64,000 nt of DNA from Ostreococcus lucimarinus CCE9901 (lineage: Eukaryota; Chlorophyta; Mamiellophyceae; Mamiellales; Bathycoccaceae), in the NCBI RefSeq assembly GCF_000092065.1, contig NC_009356.1:744001-808000 (forward strand), given 5' to 3'. The notes beneath the pieces were generated by a model. It was given only the letters and a program-made list of their open reading frames with translations, was not told where the DNA came from and searched no databases. The position numbers and the translations under genes are program-made. Numbering within the stretch: the first letter of the stretch is position 1; the number at the start of each line of letters is the position of its first letter. Below are positions 10,201 through 16,984 of this stretch, piece after piece.

Positions 10201-10389
10201 GTCGCTCGAGAGCGCGCGCGGCGGCGTGATTTGCACACCTCGTGGAATCGCGACACGGCGAACGAAAACGCGCGCGCGCGGGCTCGCGTGACGCGCGATG
10301 CGAGCGGCGCGCGGTGGAACGCGCCGTGGAACGCGCGCCGAAGCGCTCGACGCGCTCGACGCGCGAACGGTAGGCGCGAGGCGCAGCAT
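7267..10389 (-). CDS. Bestrophin-family anion channel (VCCN-like) with very long disordered ends
   Basis: A 1040-residue protein, more than twice the usual length of plant thylakoid bestrophins. The start at 10389 (MLRLAPTVRASSASSASA) gives a transit-peptide-like N terminus; the frame stays open to 10638, but that part has no such character. Residues about 60-300 are disordered, with Lys/Glu/Asp blocks and Gly and Asp runs. The channel domain spans about 300-670: PWYKLAWEETEREIVRIM, hydrophobic helices, FRWNNAHERWWYGRTCLGNI, and the hallmark FGIEAAAEQIEQPFG before YDLPV. Residues 670-1040 are Pro/Ser/Thr-rich with many basic-Ser sites, such as RSSSVGLPRSSSVSNL, that could be phosphorylated. 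In plants this family moves Cl- across thylakoids to tune proton motive force. Confidence 0.85.
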   Translation of the reverse strand: MLRLAPTVRASSASSASARVPRRVPPRAARIARHASPRARVFVRRVAIPRGVQITPPRALSSDDDDARSSSEAIRSDAVDDAAPAPRASDAMVEPCDGDDGAGVVSGASKPNDSYAIEKRRANTTAIVGTGPVAQTPAVARDEPTKSTPARAESTTRPVLSEEELLPPSKREPRGKEYKEDGGDKEGGDAADGDGKGPSGSATKGGATTKTKPKTDGEKETGEKKLATPKSAPVVSGGAIRSAAGMAAESGADPVLAGVGGGDDGDDARSGGGGGGGGGDDKNDGDDEDEEEDDDDEVVLPDPWYKLAWEETEREIVRIMQRLLNIWITRDPSKTTRLVLFSVMGTGLFLASLLLYPENPLEFSDNGLFSSVFGRNPRWVINRELGPVQPTLLSTTCACAVAFAKVRLGANMFKLSPFMHGVLGLPMGFMLVFRWNNAHERWWYGRTCLGNILFYCKNLGGTFCTWVAPDDPILAARTLGLIGALKETVADRLNGTVLNDGAILSQLTTPLDAGDLEGLFLAENKVLYCLEKIRGCVQEAFNKGYVPPAIASTIHSEVAMIMDNYGSCEKVVNQPPPGCIITHLKSTLMVYVCSLPMILVHEVGVWGVVPVTTILSLALFGIEAAAEQIEQPFGNRPYDLPVRALMNSNSRDLEQTSEKVIGMTGFVNGVKMPFIPEGSTPSKEAMSAKTLPQTLKTSEPPTPPPPPPAAFVTPAPSAAALKAAAAPPISESSVVIPTARKDNTVSFSSDRLDAASVAALSKESPFAFTSNEPATSSAEPAKQPQPPSPKVETRDGEGVPSRPSTPTAPMTPPRGKSALQAAMDAVSETANSRAPVNPSSYLSPLRTGRMSDASSLSSSAPASTTKGELPAWKAQSPIEIYDQVLDERPSSTIPDSPRYHTQNSLRRRDSYGQQFFDMFTQRPQANGASEPNSAKAGSNLQRSSSVGLPRSSSVSNLSGPSYRTNAEGERDIRDIPFSRNAFGRSPSRSDLISEEDGGVPMRRVGAVNRSTSVTDMSALEEAIKRAREARKRTSGGSGSP

Positions 10390-10671
10390 GATGCGCGCGA
10401 GTCGCGGTCTGGGGACGCGCGCGCGAGAGCGCGGCGGCGCGCTCGACGACGTTCGAGCGACGCGCGCGGTGAAGCGCGAGACGGGGTGTACAGATGGTGC
10501 GCGATGGTATTGAATCGAGAGCGACGCGCGCTGGAGCGGCGATGGGACGACGGATGGAATCGCGTCGCGCTCGCCGAGAACCGCTTCGGTTCGTCGGTTT
10601 GAGAACGCGTCGGTCATAATTTTCCGTCGTCCTCTCATCGTCGTCGAAGCCGTCGTCGTCGTAAACTAAGG

Positions 10672-11391
10672 CTAAAGTTCATCTCGAATGTCTCGCGCGA
10701 TCGCCTGGGCGTCCATCTTCGGCGGATACCGACGAACCACGCGCCCGCGATCGTCTACTAAAAATTTCGCAAAATTCCACTCCGCCGGCGCGCCGCCCGC
10801 GGTGAGCTGCGCGAACATCGGATTGTGCGCCAAATCCAGCGCGGGTTCGAATAACACATCCATGACGTCCGCGAAATCGCGTTTGATTTCCTCATTCGTT
10901 CCTTGCTGATGTCCGAAGTCGTCGCTCGGAAATCCCAATATGCGCAACCCGTCGCCGAATTCTTCGCGAAGCGCGCGAAAGCCCTCGACGTTGGATTGCT
11001 TGTATCCTCAGTGCGATGCGACGTTGGTGACGAGCGTGAACGCGCCTCGCGAAGACTCGCGTTTGGCGACTGGAAATCCCAGGAGCGCTTCGTCGCGCAC
11101 GACGCCGCCGTCGATGTCGTGAAGCACGCCGCTCAACACCGCTTCAAAAACCCCCAGCGCGTCTCGCGCCGCCAGCGCGTCCGCGGAGACGAACGACGCG
11201 GTTTGCAGCGCGCGCGCGTGCGCGCGAGCGTCCGTGAACGGGCGCACGACGACGTGAAGGAAGAAACCACCCAGAACGGTGGTTAGAAGAATCAAAACGA
11301 GTGGGCCGTGACGCGCGCGATTCGCGCGCGCCGTTCCGGGATAGGCGGCGGCGAACGGCGCGGTGCCGCTTGATTCGACGTCCGGAGGCAT
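10672..11391 (-). CDS. Membrane-anchored selenocysteine glutathione peroxidase (in-frame TGA = Sec)
   Basis: Two frames separated only by a single TGA (complement of 11008-11010) join without a shift into a 239-residue glutathione peroxidase. The TGA falls at the catalytic residue: TLVTNVASH-Sec-GYKQSNVEGF, where relatives have Sec or Cys. The rest of the peroxidase tetrad is present: Gln162 in FGHQQGTNEE, and Trp205-Asn206 in WNFAKFLVDD. GFPSDDFG matches the family's GFPCNQFG element. Residues about 30-50 (PLVLILLTTVLGGFFLHVV) form a membrane anchor, so the enzyme is probably membrane-tethered and reduces lipid or hydrogen peroxides. The stop is TAG at 10672-10674. Reading TGA as Sec needs a SECIS element in the roughly 280-base 3' region before the bestrophin start; I could not identify a convincing one by eye. 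Confidence 0.88.
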
Positions 11392-11465
11392 GGCGACGCG
11401 CGACGCGCGAGAGCGCGGCGTCGCGATGTGGCGCGGTCTACTTATGGTACACTTGCGTTACACAG

Positions 11466-12935
11466 CTACAGGCTCCGACCCGCCTTTGCGGACGCGAGCT
11501 GACCTTCCCAGTTGTTTCTAAATTTCCTATAAATCGCGAGCGCGGCCAAGGCGTCTTCGGCGGGATCGTGAGCATCTCCACACTGAATGCTTAGCGCGCA
11601 AAAGTCACGCGCCAGATGCCGCAAGCGACGAGGCTTGCGGAAGTGCGGCGGACGCAACAGCGGCCGCCATTTCGCGGTATCTCGCGTGTCTTCCCGTGGA
11701 TGGTGGAGCTGTAAAGCCGAAAAGTCGTTCTCCAGGGCGTGGCCGACGACGATGCGACCTTTTATGAGTTCAGCAACGTCGCGCTTGACGTCGGCGAATT
11801 CGCGCGCGCTCGACCCTTCGACGTGACGAGGAAGGATGCCGGAGACGTGCGTGCGATAGTCCGTGACTGTTTTGTACGCGCGTGAATAACTCAAATACAC
11901 TGTGTTTCCGTATTCGTTGATCACGCAGACCTGCGCGAGCATGGATTCCACGCCTCCTTCGCCGACGCCGACCATCTCGCAATCGAGCGCCAACACGTCG
12001 GTGACGGAGCAATCGTCGCTGAATGGCCTCGGTCGTTCGAGTTTGGTGCGATTCTCTAACCGTTGCACGTTTTCGTAAACGTCCCTGTGCGACTTTTTCC
12101 GCGCCTCACTCACGCCCGTGCCATCCAAACATCCGTTTCCGAACGGGTCTTCGCGCGCCGTGTAAAATCGCGCGACTTCTGCGACGACTTCGCGTCTCCA
12201 AAGCGCCTTTAAAACGCGCGAAAAATTCTGAAAAAATCCAGCGCTCTCAAACGTTGCTCGCGGAATAAATCCCACCATCGACGCTTCTTCGCTCGCTCTC
12301 GAACCGACCAAAGCGAGCTGATCCGCGCGCGCGTTCGCCGTGTGCGCTCCGCCTTTATGCGCCGCCACCTTCGCGATCAAAGTCTTCTCCCGCCTCTTAC
12401 TCAGCACGAACGCCGTCAGCACCGTCACCGCGTTCACAGCGATTTCGTCCACGTCTCCCCTCGCTATTATCTCCACGCACTTGCACACGTATCGCGAATC
12501 CGACATCACCGCCAACTTTTCGTCTCTCGGATGTCGAACGAGCGCCGCGAAAACCGCGCACATCTCCACCGCGTTGATATCGCACGATTTCCTCGCGCAC
12601 GACCCCGCGAAATTCAAATGATGTCCAAACTTATACCACACGCCCACGCCGCTCGCCGCGCCGCTCGCGTCGACGCTTCCGTCGACGTAACACGCGTCGT
12701 CGCCCGCGCTCGCGCCCCGTCGACGCCCCACCCCTCCGCCTCCGCGCCCGCCGCTCGCGGACGCCCGCGCGTCGCACCGTCGAAACCGCATCGCGAACGC
12801 CGCGCGGACGCGCGGTATCGCGCGTCCGACGGCGCGACACGCGAAGAACTCGACGACGAACCAAAAGATGCGCAGTCGCATCGCGAGCCGTTCGAGGCGC
12901 GTCGTCGCGCGCGTCGCGCGCGGCGTCGCGTCCAT
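11466..12935 (-). CDS. RNase HI domain fused to a REX4/ISG20-type DEDDh 3'-5' exonuclease
   Basis: A 489-residue protein from the ATG ending at 12935; an alternative ATG at 12791 would give 441 residues. Residues 82-210 are an RNase HI domain: YVDGSVDASG (Asp85), AVEMCAVFAAL (Glu124), VMSDSRYVCKC (Asp146) and NARADQLA (Asp205), so the metal-binding set is complete. Residues 312-475 are a DEDDh exonuclease: LALDCEMVGVG (Asp318, Glu320), VVGHALENDFSAL (Asp404) and DAHDPAEDALAAL (His456, Asp461), matching REX4/ISG20L2 proteins that trim rRNA precursors. The linker (210-310) is basic and ends with RTKLERPRPF. Residues 20-48 are hydrophobic and could be a targeting segment. The frame continues upstream antisense to RRP41; that part is rejected. 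Confidence 0.85.
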   Translation of the reverse strand: MDATPRATRATTRLERLAMRLRIFWFVVEFFACRAVGRAIPRVRAAFAMRFRRCDARASASGGRGGGGVGRRRGASAGDDACYVDGSVDASGAASGVGVWYKFGHHLNFAGSCARKSCDINAVEMCAVFAALVRHPRDEKLAVMSDSRYVCKCVEIIARGDVDEIAVNAVTVLTAFVLSKRREKTLIAKVAAHKGGAHTANARADQLALVGSRASEEASMVGFIPRATFESAGFFQNFSRVLKALWRREVVAEVARFYTAREDPFGNGCLDGTGVSEARKKSHRDVYENVQRLENRTKLERPRPFSDDCSVTDVLALDCEMVGVGEGGVESMLAQVCVINEYGNTVYLSYSRAYKTVTDYRTHVSGILPRHVEGSSAREFADVKRDVAELIKGRIVVGHALENDFSALQLHHPREDTRDTAKWRPLLRPPHFRKPRRLRHLARDFCALSIQCGDAHDPAEDALAALAIYRKFRNNWEGQLASAKAGRSL

Positions 12936-13140
12936 CGCGCGCGCGACGCTCGAACCTCGCGCGCGTCGCGTCGCGTCGCGTCGCGGCTCGCCGGCGCGCC
13001 GGCGCGCCGCGCGCGCGCGAGGTGCGAGCGCGCGAGTGCGGCGGCGGCGCGTCACTCCGCGCCGCGACGCGCCGCGACGCGCGCCGGCGACCGCGCGGCG
13101 CGACGCGGACGCCGCCGAGACGCGCGACGCGTCGATCGCG

Positions 13141-13953
13141 ATGGAGTACGTCAGCTTCGAGGGCTTGCGCGCGGACGGACGACGGGCGAACGAGTGTCGA
13201 CGCGTCCGGCACGAATTCGCCGTCGACGCCGACGCCGACGGGAGCGCGCGGTTCGAGATCGGGAACACGGTCGTGCAGGCCACGGTGCGAGGACCGCGCG
13301 AACGGCGCGGCGGACGCGCGGAGGAGGGCGCGAGCGACGCGTGCGCGGTGACGGCGACGTACGCCGCGAGCGGGGCGGCGGCGGACGGCGCGAACGGACG
13401 ACGAAAGGGGGATCGAAAGGCGCTCTCGCACGCGGAGACGCTGACGAAAATACTGGATAGGGTGGTGATGACGGAATTGATGCCGCGGAGCGCGATCGCG
13501 GTGACGTGCACGGTGCTGTGCGACGACGGAGGGGCGAAGGCGGCGAGCGTCAACGCGGCGACGTTGGCGCTGGCGGACGCGGGAGTGCCGCTGAGGGACA
13601 CGGTGGGCGCGGTGACGTGCGGATACCTCGATGGAGAGGTGTTGATCGATCTCAATCGCGAGGAAGAGCGCGGACGAGGGCCGGAGCTGTTGATGTGTTC
13701 GACCGGCGCGGGCGCGACGAGCCGCGCGGCGGCGGCGAGCGACGACGAGGAGGAAGAGGACGAGGGCGTGGATATCTCGGGCAGAGAAATCATCGCCGAG
13801 GAGCTCGATCGAGGGAAAACGACGATGGAAACGTACGATGCGATGCACGATCTCGCGCTCGCGGCTTCGGCGGTGATATCGGCGCGCATGCGCGAGGCGA
13901 CGCTGGAGCGCACGCGTTCGCTCGCCGCGACGCGCGCCCTGGAGAAGTTTTGA
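13141..13953 (+). CDS. RRP41: Exosome complex subunit RRP41 (RNase PH fold)
   Basis: A 270-residue RNase PH-type protein starting MEYVSFEGLRADGRRANECR. Conserved RRP41 features are FAVDADADGSARFEIGNTVV, VRGPRERRGGR, MTELMPRSAIAVTCTVLCDD, AASVNAATLALADAGVPLRD and AVTCGYLDGEVLIDLNREEE. In eukaryotes RRP41 pairs with RRP45 in the nine-subunit exosome ring that feeds RNA to RRP44/RRP6; plant RRP41 keeps phosphorolytic activity, and whether this one does cannot be judged here. An acidic loop (DDEEEEDEGVD) replaces part of the usual C-terminal region. It is divergent from the RNase HI-REX4 gene, so two RNA-degradation genes may share a promoter of about 200 bases. Confidence 0.93.
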   Translation: MEYVSFEGLRADGRRANECRRVRHEFAVDADADGSARFEIGNTVVQATVRGPRERRGGRAEEGASDACAVTATYAASGAAADGANGRRKGDRKALSHAETLTKILDRVVMTELMPRSAIAVTCTVLCDDGGAKAASVNAATLALADAGVPLRDTVGAVTCGYLDGEVLIDLNREEERGRGPELLMCSTGAGATSRAAAASDDEEEEDEGVDISGREIIAEELDRGKTTMETYDAMHDLALAASAVISARMREATLERTRSLAATRALEKF

Positions 13954-14136
13954 CTCCGCGCGTCGACTCGTCTCGACCCGACCGCCGCGTCGTCATCAAA
14001 TATCATATTAGTTCAATCAGCGCGCGCGAGCCTCGAAATCATCACCGCGACGCGAGCCGTCGATCGCCGCCGCCGCGTCCCGAACCCGAACCGTCCCGAG
14101 CGTCGCCTCGACCGCACACCGCGCCGTTCCGGCCCG

Positions 14137-15997
14137 ATGCCCGAATCCAGCGCGCGCTCCCGCGACGCCGTCTCCGGCTCGTCCGACGTGTTGTCGAGCA
14201 GCAATCGCGGTCGACGCAAGCGCGCGCGCGCGGCGGACGACGTCACGGGACCGAGTTTGTTGGGCTTCGTGCAGGTGGACGTGCGGTCGCTCGACGCCGC
14301 CGCGGTGCGCGCGCCCAAGTACGAGGAGCCGTTGGAGTGCGGACAGGTGCGTGAGACGATTTCGCGCGCGCGGGCGCGCGGGCGACGCGCGCGGAGGCGT
14401 GCGACGACGGCGTGAGGAAGATTGCGTAGAATTCGGCCCGGGCGCGAGCTAACTGTCGCCGCGGCGCGCGACGGCGCGATTCGTGGGCGCGTTCGCGAGC
14501 GCGCGCGAGGTGCGCGCGAATGACTGAAATGCATCGACGCGGAATGTCGAGTCGCGCGCGCAGGTGAGCAAGAGACGGGACGAACGATTGACGACGTACG
14601 ACGCGACGAATTTGCGGCGGCTGCGCGGCGTCAACGCCGGCGCGGGCGCGGATCTCAATCAAGGATTCGGCACGTTTCGAGATCGCGATCGGCGAGAGAT
14701 TTATCCGGCGCCCGTGCACGTGATATTTGGTGCGATCGAGGCGAGCGGGCAGACTAAAGTGTTAGAAGACGTGGACGTGATCACGTGGCGAGGAAACATG
14801 AGCAAGTTGCTGACGACGGCGTGGAACGTCTCCGAGGCTTGGACGATGGAGGCCGAATTGGTCAACAACAGGACGATCGTTTTGAACGTCAAAGAAACGG
14901 AGGAAGGGTTGCGAAAGGCGCTCACTCGCGACGGGAGAGACGAGCGGATGTGTTACTGGGGATACGCTTTCGAGGAGGCCGCGTGCTCGGAGAAGCCGTT
15001 CGAGGAACCGGTGGATTGCATGGAATGTTTTTGCTGCGTCGTCAAGACGAAAATGGGTGATTTAAACGTCTTAATGGCTGGAGAAGTCGATTGTTTCGAA
15101 GGTGACGCCGAGCTGGCGAATTACGTCGAGTTAAAGACGTCGAGGGTGATGAACGACGAGCGACAGGTGAAACGTTTTGAAAAAGAAAAGCTCTTGAAGT
15201 GGTGGGCGCAGTCGTTCGCGCTGGGTGTAAGGAGAATAATGGTTGGATTTCGCGACGACCACGGGCGCGTGGTGAAAACGCAAATGTTAGAGACGCTCAA
15301 GTTACCGGGATACGTCGTCAAGCATGCGAACTCGTGGACGCCCAAGGACGCTCTTCGATGCGCGTCAGCGGTGCTGACGAAGCTCAAAGAGTTACTCGCC
15401 GACGAACCCAGCGGGACGCGAGTGCGAGTTGAGTACGAACCGAAAAAGGCGAAGCATCGCGTGAATTTCATTCGAGATGATTCGATCCCTGACTTTTTAC
15501 CCGCCGACGCGCGCGCGAAACTCATGAACGACGGGTCCTGGCGCGAGAGAGGACCGCAGCCTACCGCGAGGCCAACTTCCGCTTCGGAGCCGCCGCGAGA
15601 TGCGCCAGCGCCCGAACTTTCGGAAACTGCGTCCGCGATGAGCATTCGGGCGCGAACAGAGGGCAGAACGAACAGAATAGAGTACATCCGCTCGCTCGGA
15701 CCGGCGGCGCTTTTGTACATGCAAGGCAAAGACCCTCGAAGAACGTTGCGAGGACGCGTGGACGACGACACGATGGGTGGTATCGGCATCGACCCTTCGA
15801 TTTGGATACAACAAAAAGCCAACTACACCGGTATCGACGCCCAAACGAGCCCACAGATGATGAATTATGATCACAAAGCGGCGCCGGCGTCGTCGGCGAA
15901 ATCGAGCGGCGCGCGGCGCGCAAGTTCTTCCGGTGTCGGCGACGCGCACGATCGCGCGTCAACGGAAAATAGCGATCGCGAAAACTCACAAAATTGA
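14137..15997 (+). CDS. DXO1: DXO/RAI1 decapping exoribonuclease homolog, two exons
   Basis: Exon 1 is 14137-14346 and exon 2 is 14564-15997; the join is in phase (ECGQ, then VSKRRDERL) and gives 547 residues. The DXO/RAI1 core is in exon 2: YDATNLRRLRG, a long central region with MCYWGYAFEEAAC, then the metal-binding motifs MAGEVDCFEGD and YVELKTSRVMND, then KWWAQSFALGVRRIMVGFRD. These enzymes remove incomplete or NAD caps and degrade the exposed RNA. The last 200 residues are Ser/Ala/Pro-rich and probably disordered. Exon 1 encodes a basic Ser-rich N terminus (RGRRKRARA), possibly a nuclear signal. The gene follows RRP41 on the same strand, with 183 bases between them. Confidence 0.87.
14347..14563 (+). 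other. Spliceosomal intron of the DXO homolog (217 nt)
   Basis: The donor reads CAG|GTGCGTGAG and the acceptor GCGCAG|GTGAGC. A likely branch site, ACTGAAA, lies at 14522-14528, 35-40 nt before the acceptor. Removing it joins two frames in phase 0. The first part of exon 2 itself begins GTGAGC, so the acceptor AG was chosen to keep the DXO alignment continuous. Confidence 0.82.
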
Positions 15998-16099
15998 TTC
16001 AGATTGATTACACTGTAGAACAGAATACTGTAGCATCGGCGCTCAAAGATATGTCGTACAGAGACGCTCAAAGGAGAACACGCCCGTCCGCGTCCTCGT

Positions 16100-16573
16100 T
16101 TACTCCTCCGCATCCGCATCCGCATCCGCATCCTCCTCCTCCTCCTCTTCCTCCTCTTTCTCCTCTTCCTCCTCTTTCTTTTCCTCCTCTTTCTCTTTCT
16201 TCTTGCCGCACTCCGATTCCTCGTCCTCCTCGTCGCATTCGTCGTCGTCGCCGCCGCCGCCGCTCGCCCGGCCGATGCGCGCGCGCGACCCACCACTTCG
16301 TCGCATGTACCGCGCCCGCGATTTATCCACCGCCGCCTTGCGATCGTACAACAACGAGCGTCGCGCGCCCGGCGTCGGCCTCGCGACGTCCGCGTCGTCC
16401 GCGTCCGTCGCCCGCGCCTCCGTCACCGCCTCCGCGTTCGCCAGCGCGATCGCGTTCGCGAGCGACGACGCGCCCGTGAGCGCGACGCACGCGACGCCGG
16501 CCGTCGTGGCGAGCGCGAACAGGCGCGCGCGCGCGCGGCGTCCGCGCGAATGGTGTTCGCGAGGTCGAGACAT
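16100..16573 (-). CDS. Hypothetical secreted or membrane protein with a poly-acidic tail
   Basis: A 157-residue protein of unknown family. The N terminus is basic (MSRPREHHSRGRRARARL) and is followed by a hydrophobic segment (residues 18-45: FALATTAGVACVALTG and onward) that could be a signal peptide or anchor. The middle has RRSLLYDRKAAVDKSRARY. From about residue 105 the chain is almost only Asp, Glu and Lys and ends in alternating Asp-Ala before two Glu, encoded by a GA-rich simple-sequence tract (16103-16206). The tail would make the protein very acidic and could bind cations or basic partners; that is inference. The frame could be fortuitous, but the hydrophobic segment and absence of a better frame favour a real gene. 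Confidence 0.5.
   Translation of the reverse strand: MSRPREHHSRGRRARARLFALATTAGVACVALTGASSLANAIALANAEAVTEARATDADDADVARPTPGARRSLLYDRKAAVDKSRARYMRRSGGSRARIGRASGGGGDDDECDEEDEESECGKKKEKEEEKKEEEEEKEEEEEEEEDADADADAEE
16103..16206. repeat. Simple-sequence tract (CATCCG then TCC/TCT rich)
   Basis: Four CATCCG-type hexamers are followed by about 75 bases made almost only of C and T. On the opposite strand it encodes the Asp/Glu tail of the preceding gene. Such tracts change length easily, so tail length may vary between strains. Confidence 0.8.
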
Positions 16574-16984
16574 TCTTCGACGATTCGCGTCGCTTCGGCG
16601 CGCGTTCGACCGCGCGGTTCGTTCGGCGCGCGCCGCGAGACGTCGAGCGTCCCGGGTCGTCGAGCGCGGGGCGTCGAGCGCGCGCCGCGCGTCGGCGTGC
16701 GGTCGCGCGTCGCGTCGATCCGAGGCGTCCGCGGTGTGGTCGCCGCGCGGAAAAATTTATATATCGCCCCTTTAGAGAGTACCTACACACATGACGAGTC
16801 ATGAACCGTGGATATATACGTATTTTACACCGTTTAGTTCTAAAAGTTTGATTCTACAACATCTACGAGAGGTAGTTCCTAATGCTAATTTGCTCGCCTT
16901 TGCTTGCCTTGCGTTTGTGTTCATCGACCATCTTCTCGTGCAGAGATGATTTCAAGTGCGATTAAATGATTGGATGACGTGTTA
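16574..16984. other. Intergenic region entering the low-GC island
   Basis: This 411-base gap separates the start of the acidic-tail gene from the stop of the cytidylyltransferase-RraA gene. Its first 165 bases are GC-rich like the flanks. From about 16750 the sequence becomes AT-rich, with TATA-like stretches near 16755-16765 and 16811-16820 and the near-palindrome ATGACGAGTCAT at 16791-16802. I see no gene here. The change of composition marks one edge of the island. Confidence 0.6.

Noticed and set aside
11005-11013. Pseudogene or frameshift explanation for the GPx TGA
   Set aside because: There is no shift, all other catalytic residues are kept, and the stop sits exactly at the Sec/Cys position.
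12936-14006. Upstream extension of the RNase HI-REX4 frame
   Set aside because: It is entirely antisense to RRP41 and consists of Ser/Ala/Arg low complexity without motifs.
16791-16802. Near-palindrome ATGACGAGTCAT as an operator
   Set aside because: AP-1/bZIP-like, but single and not near a start codon of the island gene, so left as a remark.
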